64,000 nt of DNA from Toxorhynchites rutilus septentrionalis (GCF_029784135.1 NC_073746.1:104222661-104286660); one strand, 5' to 3'. Counted from the first letter of the stretch, positions 45,355-57,219 are shown. The notes: generated by a model not told the origin, from the letters alone. A program made the numbers and translations.

Positions 45355-45787
45355 AGTTAACAACAACATCTAAGCCAGGATAACCCAGCAACATAAACAA
45401 CGAGCCACTCAACATCATCACTCCATTTCTTAATATAAACAGAAAACCGCTTAGCTAGCCGATGGATAAATAATGCCAAGAATCAATTAGTGAAATGATA
45501 AACAATCTCACGGTCATCGCGAAAGAATAAACAATCTCACGATCAGGATTAGACGCGAATATCGCGTATGAAATAATAAACAATCTCACGGTCATCGCGA
45601 AAGAATAAACAATCCCACGATCAGGATTAGACACGAATATCGCGTCTTACTAAAATCTGTTATAAATATCAGGGCAAATGAATTGTAAGTTCAGTAGTTT
45701 TAAGATAGAAGTGAATAAACGCACAGTGGTGCAGTGAAAAGAAAGAAATTGTTTTTTTTAGTTAGTTTTAGAGTATAAGATTTAACT
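45355..45787 (+). repeat. 5' LTR
   Basis: Contains a 78-bp direct duplication (45492-45569, 45570-45647; unit with AACAATCTCACGGTCATCGC). TATAAAT lies at 45661, an initiator-like TTCAGTAG about 30 bp later, and AATAAA at 45714-45719. It differs from the 3' LTR only by a TAT indel near 45695 and one T in a T-run. Confidence 0.9.
45661..45698 (+). promoter_or_regulatory. LTR core promoter (TATA and initiator-like)
   Basis: TATAAATA at 45661-45668 and TTCAGTAG near 45690 have the spacing of an RNA polymerase II promoter; this would set the U3/R boundary near 45691. Confidence 0.5.
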
Positions 45788-45804
45788 GGCGTCCGAATAG
45801 GGAC
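45787..45804 (+). promoter_or_regulatory. Primer-binding site resembling tRNA-Lys
   Basis: TGGCGTCCGAATAGGGAC begins at the last base of the LTR. It agrees at 16 of 18 positions with the well-known lysine-tRNA (Lys3) primer site; both differences are C to T, which still allow G-U pairing. Confidence 0.65.
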
Positions 45805-46504
45805 CTGTGTGTTGCAAGTAGTTAGTGAAGTGCAAGTGCCTAGGAGACAAACTTAGTAATCCGAAACGAAAGAGTTAATTGGATACCAACTGACCAACAT
45901 CGCACCAGGAAATCGTGATCCGATAGAAGATATCACATTCCTGACTTCACTACCGAAACTTATCTGGATCGCAGGGAACTGCAGCCGTACGTACCAGCGC
46001 CATTAGTAACCAGGACAGCTAATCACTAGGCCTAGGTGAAAAGGATCACGCGGACGTGCTGAGAAGGAGAGAAAGACAACACATCAGGTTCCAACCCAAC
46101 GAGTCTCTACTGCACCCGGCAGTGTTGGGAAAAAGGTGATAATAGGACACCGGTAACAAACCACTGAACACGCGCACCGGAGCTTTCCAAGAACGGCACC
46201 GTAAGAGGATTGACGTCTGGAAGTACGTTGTCCCGCAATCTTGTGGTGTTCCCACAGGATGTTCAGGCTAGTAACGTAAGTAACCATTTTCTATCAATCA
46301 TACAAGTGAATCAAATAAAAGAAATATATCAAGTGAAATACAAAAGTGAATTATAAAACATAAAACAAAAGAGCAATTTATAAAGTAAAGATATAACATA
46401 TAAGAAAAACAAAAGCAAAGTGAAACAACGATTCTAGATTAAGTTTTATCCAAACGAAAAAAATTGACGAATTAACGAACTTATTGCAACAATTCCATTT
46501 CAAC
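45805..46504 (+). other. Untranslated leader of the LTR element
   Basis: 700 bases without a long ORF between the primer site and gag. A packaging signal and splice donor are expected here but cannot be located by eye. Confidence 0.5.
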
Positions 46505-47811
46505 ATGGAACAACAACAGTATCAAGATATTTTGAATAGACTCGCTGCACTGGAAACTACCAGAGCCGAGCCAAGTGACATTGATACTTCAGATCCACCA
46601 TTATATCTGACATCATCAGATGGTACACCTGTGGACCCAGAGAAAATTGAAAAGATCCCTGATCTCGTGAAAGATCTCCCTATTTTTACTGCAGATCCGA
46701 ATGAGGTTTGTGTTTGGTTAAGTGATGCAGGAGGTTTAGTACAGTTATACCAACCTTCAGCAACAAGTAGCATAGACACCAGAAATAAATTTCACGTAGT
46801 ATGTAAAGCAATTCGTAGGAAAATCCGAGGTGAAGCAAATGATGCACTAGTAGCATCAAATGTGAACACCAATTGGAATCTCATCAAACGTACTCTCTTG
46901 ATATACTATGGAGAAAAAAAAGAGATATTACAACATTGGATCATCAGTTGATGAATTGCCAACAAAATCGTAGATCATTAGAAGACTATTACGATGAAGT
47001 AAATCGTATCCTTTCTTTGATTGCTAATCAGGTAAAGACGGATGTAAGATTCCAACATCCCGAAGCATGCAGAGCAATGATCGACATGTACAATGAAAAA
47101 GCAATCGATGCGTTCGTAAGAGGACTAGATGGAGAGATTGGAAAATTCCTTAAAAATTACAGACAGGACTCCCTCGCAAGTGCATACTCCTATTGCATTT
47201 CTTTTCAAAATGTTGAGTTTAGAAAGAGTCTCGCTAGACCAAAGCCCCCAGAAATACCTCAAGGCCCACGAAACTCAATACCATTAATTCCTCAAAGAAA
47301 TAACATACCTAATCTACCCCCGAGAATTCCTCCTAGAAATATTATGCAGAACGGAAAGATAAATCTAAATAGATACCATCCTTATATTCCAATCAATAAT
47401 CCACAACCCTTCATAAGACAACCATTTGTCAATAAACCACAGAACGCTCAATCGTTCTTCCGCCCAAAACCACCACAATTCAATAAAAATCCATTTCAAA
47501 AACATGAACCAATGAAAATTGATCCTTCCATTAGAACAAAAACGATTAATTACAGTAATAGACCCCAACAATCTCATCAAAATCATCCCTCAAAAAGACC
47601 TCGATTATTCAACACCGAAACAAATGAAAAGCAACCATCAGACCAAGAATGTGGATTCGAAGAAAGATATGGATACACACCTTCAGACGACGAAGAATAT
47701 TACCCTGAAGAATCTTCTACATTTGAAAGGTACATGAGAAATATTGAAGCTCAAGAACCAGATGATCTCGGAGAAATTTCTGAAACCGCAGAGTTAAATA
47801 TTTTAGAATAA
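46505..47811 (+). pseudogene. gag: gag, with one frameshift
   Basis: The ATG at 46505 follows AAC. The first frame (to 46951) has an acidic N-terminus and capsid-like helical region. The second frame (open through to 47811) continues it. The shift lies in the eight-A run at 46914-46921. The C-terminal half is rich in Pro and Asn and ends acidic. No CCHC zinc knuckle is seen, as in errantiviruses. Gag would form the particle core. The following pol frame is -1 relative to gag and overlaps its end, consistent with programmed -1 frameshifting. Confidence 0.82.
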
Positions 47812-50800
47812 ACTCCGCGTTACCATATTTTCTTTACTATGGTAACATAGAAACTCCCTTGAAAATTTTGATCGATACTGGATCAAACAAAAATTACATT
47901 CATCCCAAATACGCTCAAATTTCACATACCACTAAAACTCCATTTTTTATATCATCCGTCGGAGGTGACATCAAAATCAATAAATTTTCGAAAGCAAAAT
48001 TTTTTAAACCATATTCAGACCTTATGGTAAAATTTTATCATTTGGAAAAATTAAAAACATTCGATGCAATAATAGGGCATGACACACTGAAAGAACTTAA
48101 AGCTATAATAGATACATCAAACGAAAAATTAATCATTATAGATAATCATGTAATTCCACTTCTCCAACACCAGCTACAAGAGGTTAATAAAATACATATT
48201 CGAGATGAACACCTAACAGAACCTCAAAGGGAAACACTTAACAAATTTTTAAATAACTTTCAAGATCTATTTCAGCCACCAGATGACAAGTTACCATTCA
48301 CCACAAAGGTAAGCGCAGATATACGAACCACGGACGAAAACCCTGTGTATAGTAAAACCTATCCATATCCACAAGCTCTAAAATCAGAAGTCAATAGACA
48401 AATTGAAAAACTTTTGAATGACGGTATTATTAGACCATCTCAATCTCCATATAATTCTCCAGTTTGGATCGTTCCGAAAAAGCTAGACGCATCTAACGAA
48501 AAAAAGTATCGCATGGTCATAGATTATCGAAAAATAAATTCAAAAACCATTAGCGATAAATACCCTATTCCAGATACTTCAGTAGTTTTAGCCAATTTAG
48601 GCAACAATAAATTTTTCACAACTCTTGACTTAGCTTCTGGATTCCACCAGATACCAATGGCACAAAAGGATATAGAAAAAACAGCATTTTCGGTAAATAA
48701 TGGAAATTATGAATTTGTACGATTACCATTTGGATTGAAAAATGCCCCTTCAATTTTTCAAAGAGTTATGGACGATGTTCTGCGAGAACATATTGGAAAA
48801 ATTTGCCACGTTTACATCGATGATATCATTATTTTCGGAAAACCTTCGAAGAACACTTGAAAAATTTAGAAACCATCTTTAAAACATTACGAAGTGCGAA
48901 CTTTAAAATCCAACCAGATAAATCAGAATTTTTGAAAACAGAAGTCGAATTTCTAGGTTTTATAATTTCAGAAAACGGATTGAAACCAAACATGAAAAAA
49001 GTAGAATGTATTCAAAAATACCCAGAACCAAAAAATCTCAAAGATTTAAGAGCCTTTCTAGGACTTTCCGGATACTACCGACGTTTTGTAGAGGATTCCG
49101 CTAACATTGCGAAACCCTAGACAAAACTTTTAAGAGGGGAAGATGGCCATCGCCAGATTCCTAAAAACCAATCAAAAAATTTTCCCATCAAATTCGACAT
49201 CGATGCAAAACAATCCTTTGAAACATTAGAAGAAATATTATCTTCAAACGACGTACTAGCATATCCAGATTTCAAAGAAACTTTCATTCTGACTACTGAT
49301 GCTTCAGATACAGCATTAGGAGCTGTACTATCACAAAAATTTCACGATGGAGAACGACCAATAACTTTCATTTCAAGAACACTCTCTAGAGCAGAGGAAA
49401 ATTATGCTACAAATGAGAAGGAAATGCTCGCAGTAGTATGGGCTTTACGCACTCTTCGAAACTTCATTTATGGAGCTAAACTAAAAATATACACCGATCA
49501 CCTTCCCTTAACATTCACATTATCCCCTAAAAACAACAATGCTAAACTAAAACGATGGAAATCCTTCTTGGAAGAACATGATTACGAAATGTTTTATAAA
49601 CCAGGAAAATCCAACGTTGTAGCTGATGCATTATCCCGTATACAAATCAACTCTTTAACTCCTACACAGCATTCAGCAGAAGATGATGACAACTCCTTCA
49701 TACCCTCAACTGAAGCCCCGATAAATGTCTTCCGCAATCAATTAATTTTTACAATTGGACGAAACTCTAGCTTTGAACAAAATAGGCCATTCGAAAGTTA
49801 CCACAGATATATCTTTACAGAACCAAACTTTACAACTAACTTCTTAAAACAGAAAATGAAAGAATACTTAGTACCAGGAATTATTAACGGAATTATGACA
49901 GACGAAAATACTATGGGACAAATACAAGATATATACAAAGAAAATTATAATCCCAAAATGGTCAAAGCTCGATTTTCTCAAATAAGAGTAGAAGACATAG
50001 AAGAGGTAGAACAACAATTCGAAGAAATCAAAAATATCCACAATTTCGCTCACCGTAACGCTAAAGAAAATTCAATACAACTATTAAAAAAATATTACTT
50101 TCCCGGAATAAATAAAATGATCCGATCATATGTTAATACTTGTGAAATTTGCAAAACCGAAAAATATGATCGTAAACCTCAAGAATACATACCTATAAAA
50201 ACACCTATGCCACAATACCCAGGAGATATTGTTCATATTGATATATTTGTCTACAATGCAAATTTCCTATTCCTTTCATCCCTGGATAAATTTTCAAAAT
50301 TTCTTAAAATCAGACCAATAAAATCCAAATCAATAGTAGACATTAGAGATCCATTAATGCAACTTCTTTATGATTGGGACGTGCCAGCACAAATAGTAAT
50401 AGATAATGAAAGTGCATTCGTTTCAAACATAATAGAGCAGCAAATCAGAAATCTAGGAATCCAAATTTTAAAACACCAGTGCATAGATCAGAAACTAATG
50501 GACAGGTAGAAAGATGTCATTCAACTATCAGAGAAATAGCAAGATGTATTAAGGAACTTAACCCAGGTATAACTGTAAACAATCTAATTCAAGAAGCTGC
50601 ACATAGATATAATAATACAGTACATTCATTCACTAAGCAAACACCTAAAACAGTTTATATAGGAGACAACCCAAACAATTTAAGTTTTTCAGAATTTGCC
50701 CAAAGAAAAGAACAAATCAATAAAAAAATATTACAATTGTTTAAAGACAAAGAAAACAAGATCGTACTCAAAAATTATAAAACATACATACCAGATAGCT

Positions 50801-50946
50801 ATGCATACGAAAAAACTTTTACCAATAATAAAAGAAAAAGCAGATACAATATTGTAAAAATTAAAGAAAACCACGATACCTATGTAATTGATTCCAATAA
50901 CAGAAAGATACACAAAACAAATCTTAGAAAAGACACAAGCAATTGA
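47811..50946 (+). pseudogene. pol: pol: protease, reverse transcriptase, RNase H, integrase; several breaks
   Basis: Domains in order: aspartic protease (LIDTGSNKNYIH near 47862); RT with FTTLDLASGFHQIPM near 48620 and the catalytic VYIDDIIIF near 48815; RNase H with LTTDASDTALGAVLSQ near 49290 and IYTDHLPL near 49490; integrase zinc finger (H-x3-H ... C-x2-C, 50035-50155) and core with VHIDIFVY (D), VIDNESAF (D) and NGQVERCHS (E). Breaks: a one-base shift near 48836-48845, an in-frame TAG at 49118-49120, and a shift near 50460-50475. All catalytic residues are still readable. The start is set by frame overlap with gag, not by an ATG. Confidence 0.88.
49130..49143 (+). promoter_or_regulatory. 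Candidate central polypurine tract
   Basis: TTAAGAGGGGAAGA, identical to the 14 bases at the 3' polypurine tract (52606-52619). It lies about 70 bp from the element's midpoint (49204). Confidence 0.45.
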
Positions 50947-52593
50947 AAAATGTACAAATCTCTTCCTTTTTCAGATTCGCCTTCTGCGTATCAATAGTAC
51001 ATTCAGGCATTCATATACACGACCTCACGAATAATCCGTTAGCTATTATACCGTTAGGGAAAGCCAAGGTCAAGACAGGGTACGTAAGAATTGTACATCC
51101 GATAGATTTAATTCAGATAGGCAACACAATAGCAAATGTTAATGAAGAAATACAATTGAATCCATCAAGCAATCCATTATATGAACTTATGCAAATAAAA
51201 AATTATAAATTATACGAAACATTCCTTAAGTTAAAACCATTTGTAACAAGACAGAAACGATGGGATACATTAGGCACCGTATGGAAATGGGTAGCAGGTA
51301 ATCCAGATGCAGAAGATCTACGAATAATCAACGCAACGCTTAACTCCCTCATTACACAAAATAACAAACAAGTTATGATCAATCAAGCTATGAGTAACCG
51401 AATCCAAGAAGTAACTGATTTAGCCAATCAAATATTAGCAATGGAAAGGCAAAAAGCAAAAAAACCATTCCATTGAAATCAATCACCTCATGATATTATC
51501 AAACCTAGATTCTCTTCAAGATCAAATAGAAACTCTAGAAGAAGCAATCTTAATGGCAAAACATGGCATTCCAAGCAGCAAGTTATTATCCATGCGCGAC
51601 TTCAACACAATAGCAACCTTTTTGGGAAACCACGATATATCCGTTACATCATTCGAAGAACTCCTATCACAATCAACCGCCCAAGTAACATTAAACACCA
51701 CTCATATTGCATATATTCTAAAAGTACCTCAATTCTCAAAGAATATCTATGAATACGAATATATTGACTCTGTCATTAAAAACAACAAACGAATAGCATT
51801 ACAACGCAATTACCTTATGCGAAATATTACACATATATACGAATCAAATCAACCATGTGAAGACCAAGGAAACTATTTTCTATGCGAAACCACAACATTA
51901 ACCTCAAGTAATGATTGCATTAACCGACTCATCCGAGGACAGCATTCAAATTGCATTTTCGAAAAAGTGTACTCAAAAGGATTAATCAAACGAATAAACG
52001 ACGCTTCTATTCTCATCAATAACGCAATAGTAGCAGTCTCATCAAATTGCAGCAATTCGAATCAACAACCCAATGGTTCATTCCTCATCCAATTTGAAGC
52101 ATGCAGCTTACAAATCAATGGAGAATTCTTCTCTAATTTCGAAGCCATCATACCTGAACGACCATATCATCCTACAACAGGTCTACTAGTTACCGAAATT
52201 GACACTCTCGATACACCACCTGCCGAGTATTTACAAAACCTAACATTGGAAAACAGAGAACAACTAGAAACAATAAATCTTCAAAATAACTCACTTACAT
52301 GGAAGCTCAACTTATTTGGATCATTTGGAGGAGTAACGTTTATTTCAATTATCGCCATCATCGGATTATTCCTATACAATTCCCGGAAACCAACTATCAA
52401 AGCAGAATTCAACATTCCAGAAATCAACAAAGAAAATATCGCCCTTGAAGAAACACATTCTCCAGTCAGCGGAAAAGATGAAATCATCATAACAAATCCA
52501 GAGTCAACATCAGCAGAATTAACAGAACATCGCAAAAAAGAAATTCAATCATTTATCAATATGCCATCACCATTTAGAACAATTCAACTTTGA
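50943..52593 (+). pseudogene. env: env, F-type envelope glycoprotein, one frameshift
   Basis: The first frame (50943-51476) has a hydrophobic signal-like start, a GYVRIVHPIDL block typical of errantivirus envelopes, and a basic furin-type site RQKR at about residues 103-106 followed by a hydrophobic stretch. A one-base shift near the A-run at 51458-51464 moves the rest into a second frame (to 52593). That part has paired cysteines near 51855-52110 and a single membrane segment near 52310-52378, then a cytoplasmic tail. The protein would mediate membrane fusion. Expression in this group is usually from a spliced RNA; the frame at 50943 begins with TTG, and no ATG marks the start. Confidence 0.8.
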
Positions 52594-52605
52594 GGACAAA
52601 GTTAC

Positions 52606-52618
52606 TTAAGAGGGGAAG
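52606..52618 (+). promoter_or_regulatory. 3' polypurine tract
   Basis: TTAAGAGGGGAAG directly before the 3' LTR (AGTTAAC), the expected plus-strand primer. Confidence 0.8.
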
Positions 52619-53053
52619 AGTTAACAACAACATCTAAGCCAGGATAACCCAGCAACATAAACAACGAGCCACTCAACATCATCACTCCATTTCTTAATAT
52701 AAACAGAAAACCGCTTAGCTAGCCGATGGATAAATAATGCCAAGAATCAATTAGTGAAATGATAAACAATCTCACGGTCATCGCGAAAGAATAAACAATC
52801 TCACGATCAGGATTAGACGCGAATATCGCGTATGAAATAATAAACAATCTCACGGTCATCGCGAAAGAATAAACAATCCCACGATCAGGATTAGACACGA
52901 ATATCGCGTCTTACTAAAATCTGTTATAAATATCAGGGCAAATGAATTGTAAGTTCAGTATTAGTTTTAAGATAGAAGTGAATAAACGCACAGTGGTGCA
53001 GTGAAAAGAAAGAAATTGTTTTTTTAGTTAGTTTTAGAGTATAAGATTTAACT
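52619..53053 (+). repeat. 3' LTR
   Basis: Same content as the 5' LTR including the 78-bp duplication; AATAAA at 52981-52986. Followed by the TATC duplication. Confidence 0.9.
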
Positions 53054-53936
53054 TATCTATTATATAACCGCAAGGTTGACGTGGGACTACCTTATCTTAG
53101 TAATCATTTGTTTGTGTTGATTAAAATTTTGATAGAATGAAACAATTTCCGAATTCAATTGAATTTAATATATTTACTTTGTGAGTAAAAGGATTGTATA
53201 ATGCTATGTAAGGTCAATTCATCCAATAGATTTTTCTTCGTTACAAGTAAATTTAATGACAGTCCTTTTACGTTTGGTATGATGACATCTTGGTTTTGAT
53301 GTCTCTGTTAGGCCTGACCTGCATTTGCAATGCCAATTTCCTCAGACACCCTGGTTTTGAAGTCTGTGTTAGGGAAACACATTTCAGTTGGAACGAAAAT
53401 GCCCCCGACTAGTATGTATTTGCAATGTCAATTTCCCCACGATCCATGGATTTGAAGTCTGTGTTAGGGAAACACATTTCAGTCGGAACAAAAATATCCA
53501 CGACTTTCATGTATTTGCAATGCCGATTTCTCTAACGCTGCTTGGTTTTGAAGTCTGTGTTAGGGAACACATTTCGGTGCGAACAAAAGTCCCCATACTT
53601 TCATGTGTTTGCAATGCCGATTTCCCCAAGGCTGCTTGGTTTTGATGGCTGTGTTAGGAAAACCGTAAATCGGCCAATCAAAACGAGCTAGTTAGGGCGT
53701 TTAAATAACGCTTAACATTTTACAGTTAATCAATTGATTATCTAATGAAAAATAACATTTTATTAATTGCGATAGAAGCGTAGAAATATTACATATCAAT
53801 TGATGCAAACATCTTTCCGATCCAGTAAGAAATGTTCGAGTTATAAGCATTCGGATTTCATTTTTTCCTGCATGTTCTATGTTTAGGTTTTCATTTTACC
53901 CCCCATATACTCCGGTTAGACGTAGTCCCACGTCAA

Positions 53937-54929
53937 AAAACCCTTCCATACATTAGTTATTTTGTGTTTAACAACCAAAACGTTCACTAGAACCAATTTA
54001 TATGGCAGAACAACGTTTGCGGGGTCGGCTTGTAACTTACAATACTAAGCATTTGCAAAAAAGTTACTGTCAAAACAAGAGGTAAAATGTTTACGTTAGC
54101 AAATTCGGAATTTGAATTAAGTTTCGAAGCACAACATTCAAATTTTTGGGAGTATAGTATTTTTTAGCAAATAAAAATAGCTAACTGGCTTTAATTTGAT
54201 ACATCGATCATCTAAATCGGTCTGGTAGCTCAAAAGCTATGACTTTAAAAAAAAATTTCATTTTTGCTGTTCGGAATTTGAGACATATGTAATCAAACAA
54301 ATTTTAGTTTTTCACCATGAATATATGTTTGTAAATCAATTTTATGGTGGGTAAATGAAAGAAAAGACTCTATTGTATCCGAAAACTACATTAATTTCGC
54401 GAAAAAGTACCATTTTGAGTAATGAGACACTGTTTAGGGGTCAATAATGCTTAAGTGTTCGGAAATTGAGGAGAAACGGTACGAGATTTATATACAAATT
54501 GAATAACACTTTCACGTCTAAGGGAAATATTTTTCCCTTCTACAAAAATCATTGTTCAATTATTATCGAATCGATGTTTTTTTTACTGAATGTCAAAATA
54601 AAACGTATGTCCAAGGCAGCAAATGTCTTTCTGAACGAATAAAAAAAAAAAGAACTGTCAAACATGGTCCGGTCTGACTTAACAAAGACCACATAATAAA
54701 TGTGTTATGTGCAATATCCACATGTGCTTCACAAGTAAACAAGTAAACTGTTTCGTAGAATACCATAGCTAACTATTTATTTTACTTTTCTGATAATTTT
54801 TATTGTGTTTTTAAACGGTTTTATGTAACATGACATAGTAGCGCTGATCTACATCAATAGAAACTTGGCCCCTTTTCTGTTGACCGATTGTTCTGCAATT
54901 TGGAACACACCTTTATATCTGTAGTCATT
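53937..54929. other. No gene seen; repeat phrases
   Basis: Contains TGTTCGGAATTTGAGAC near 54263 and a related GTGTTCGGAAATTGAGGAG near 54452, linking it to the phrases at 2002 and 42600. Boundaries not resolved. Confidence 0.35.
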
Positions 54930-55462
54930 AAAAAACTGCGTATTTCATGATCTTGAAAATCCAAGATGGCGGCCGCTACAAAATGGCGGATCACATATTT
55001 TCTCAAAACCTCATCGATATAGGTGTTCCAAAACCCCATCAATATGGGTAGCAAATGAAGGGGTTTGACTAGTAGAACACAGTAATTTATGAAAAATACA
55101 AATCCAAAATGGTCGCCACCACTAAATGGCACCATATGTATATAAATATATTTTATTTTTCAAAACTCTATCAATATGGGTATCAAATGAAAGGGCTTCA
55201 CTAGTAGAACAAAGTTATTTATGAAAAATCCACATCCAAGATGGCTGCCACTACAAAATGGTGGACTATATATTTTCTCAAAATCTCATTAATATGGGGT
55301 TTTGGAAGGGCTTGACTAGTAGAATACGGTTTTTTATGAAAAATGCAAATCCAAGATGCCTGCCACTACCAAATAGCAGACTACATATTATGTCAAAACC
55401 CCGTTATTATGGGTATCAAATGAAAGGGCTTGACTAGTAGAACACAGTTATTTAAGGAAAAT
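54930..55462 (+). repeat. Tandem array of four to five units of about 125-140 bp
   Basis: Units share ATCCAAGATGGCGGCCGCTA-like, CAAAATGGCGGA, ATGGGTATCAAATGAAAGGG and TTGACTAGTAGAACACAGTT words. Diverged from each other. Non-coding. Confidence 0.8.
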
Positions 55463-55556
55463 ATAAGACTAAAATAAAATTGTGGGATACGTTGGATTTC
55501 CATTATCCACAATTAGCGACTTCATCATGTGTCCCACGATTTTATTTTAGTCTTAT
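55463..55556. repeat. Hairpin with 28-bp arms at the end of the array
   Basis: ATAAGACTAAAATAAAATTG (55463 on) pairs with its counterpart ending at 55556 (ATTTTATTTTAGTCTTAT), with one or two mismatches and a 38-base loop. Confidence 0.7.
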
Positions 55557-56642
55557 CGATGCCCTATACTAATGAAGGAGATTTGTGATAACTGCTAAGT
55601 GCTACTTGCCTAATTATTTTCTAGCTTTTAGTACATTATTATGTTTAATCACAATTAAACCGTTTAACTTAAAAAGTTTTTTTCTGATTTTTTGTATTAC
55701 AAAGCAATAAATAAAACACCGATATAATAAACCTAACTCTTCGTTTATTTACATTTATGGCCCATAGGGAAAAATATTTAGGAAACTATAGGAAACCTTT
55801 ACACCCTGCTATGTTTCACTGGTGATATTCTCTTACTTTACACCCACAATAGCTTTAAATATTGTGTTGCATTGGCATATTTAGTCTTCGACATCTTATG
55901 GTCCTGAAAGGGTTAAACGAGTTTAATTATTCCGGTGGATTTGCATAAGAAACGCCAAACTCAGCTTCATCAATCCTCTTGAATCATGATTAAATCGACC
56001 CCCATTTTCAACTAGGTGACAAGCCCTACGGTGTCACTTCTTGTTAGTTGCCATGTGTGTCAGAGGACATATAATCTACAAAAATGTCGGCTTTCGTCAT
56101 GCCTCACAAAAAACACTGTGCCCTGTCCTGAAAGGTGCACCAAAAGATAGCATCCCCTTTCCGGTTGAATTCGGACTAGGAAGAAGAAGAAAAAAGTTAG
56201 TGAACAGAAACAAGCGCAGACAGACTTTGCATATAGCTCTTGGCTGTGTTCACCTGTGCATCATTTAGATTACACCTGGCAGGCCTAGTTCGGTAGTGCA
56301 ATACAATTTCACATGGCCCAGAAAAAAAAGGATGCACCATTAATTCCATGCAAGGAACTTTTCAACGAATAGACGCAAGGATCGCATATGGAGTGCACAT
56401 GATGAATAGGGACACCGGAGCTGAATGGGCAAGCAAGGAATAAATAAATAAGTAAAGATTTTTATTTCACACGATAACGTACGAAAGGTGCAATGAATAC
56501 ACGTGAAGGTGATTTACACCTGTCTGTTTGCCGAATGCTTTTGTGGATCGGTATCTGCCTATCTGAAGTCATTTGTGAGTGTGTCTAATTTGCAACACTT
56601 CTTTGGAAGTGCGAACTGTCAAATCTACTAAGCTAATCGCAG
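55557..56642. other. No gene seen
   Basis: Mixed composition. A short frame at 56041-56268 has no recognised domain. Possibly host intergenic or intronic DNA. Confidence 0.35.
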
Positions 56643-57219
56643 TTGTTGGGTGTCAAAGAACAAATTGTAGAGTGGTTTGAGAACTTTAATTTGATTGATA
56701 GAAACAATCGAAACAATCAAGTTCAATATGAATTTTTGAGATAAAATTAATAATCACACATTAAAAATTACTAATTTTAAAATTTTCACTTCCAAAACAG
56801 TTATCTAAATCCACTAATTTAGATCTTCCACTACTAAATCCTGTACAAAATTTTCTTATCTTTCAAATGAAATCAACAGAATTGGCTTACGTAGCGTACT
56901 TATTAGTATAGAGCCAGTTTGAGGCAACAGAGTGCGGAACAAAAACAAAAGTTCTATAACTCTGTCATTGTTGAAATTCGAACATATGCGTAGGAGGATT
57001 TTTTTCATCAAATATGATCATCTATCACCTTCTGAGAGATTCTGGAAAAAATATGTTTTTTCATGTGAGAATGGTGTTTTCTGACTTTAAGGGGATGAAT
57101 CAAAATTTAAATATATGCATAAAAAACGAATTTAAAAAAATTTTTTTGACTCTATTATATACAGGATTCGATTATATACAAAAAAAAATCGAAGACTGTA
57201 TATAATCGAGTCCGCGCTG
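56643..57219. mobile_element. pogo-like MITE copy c (left end missing)
   Basis: Same family as 9796-10659: GTTGGGTGTCAAAGAAC, GAGGCAACAGAGTGCGG, and a right end reading inward CAGCGCGGACTCGATTATAT, followed by TA. About 150 bp of the left terminus are absent. Confidence 0.65.

Larger units (their letters stand above)
45355..53053 (+). mobile_element. Full-length gypsy-type (errantivirus-like) LTR retroelement
   Basis: 7.7 kb. LTRs of about 433-435 bp start AGTTAAC and end TTAACT, and are flanked by a 4-bp TATC duplication (45351-45354, 53054-53057). Order: LTR, primer site, gag, protease-RT-RNase H-integrase, env, polypurine tract, LTR. The AGTTA...AACT termini, 4-bp duplication and F-type envelope are features of insect errantiviruses (Metaviridae). 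All three genes carry frameshifts or a stop. Confidence 0.92.
45342..53936 (-). mobile_element. HINE-like element, copy F, split by the LTR element
   Basis: The terminus (TGGTGGGTTATATC) is at 45342-45354. The rest (TATTATATAACC, GCAAGGTTGACGTGGGACTA, minisatellite units, 5' end TTGACGTGGGACTACGTC) runs from 53058 to 53936. The break lies in the hairpin, and the two halves fit together around a TATC duplication. Confidence 0.72.

Noticed and set aside
46522..46779. Minus-strand ORFs inside gag and env
   Set aside because: Antisense shadows with no domain; plus-strand genes explain the openness.
50943..52593. env as a domesticated host gene
   Set aside because: It lies in frame order between two near-identical LTRs and is frameshifted; no sign of independent preservation.
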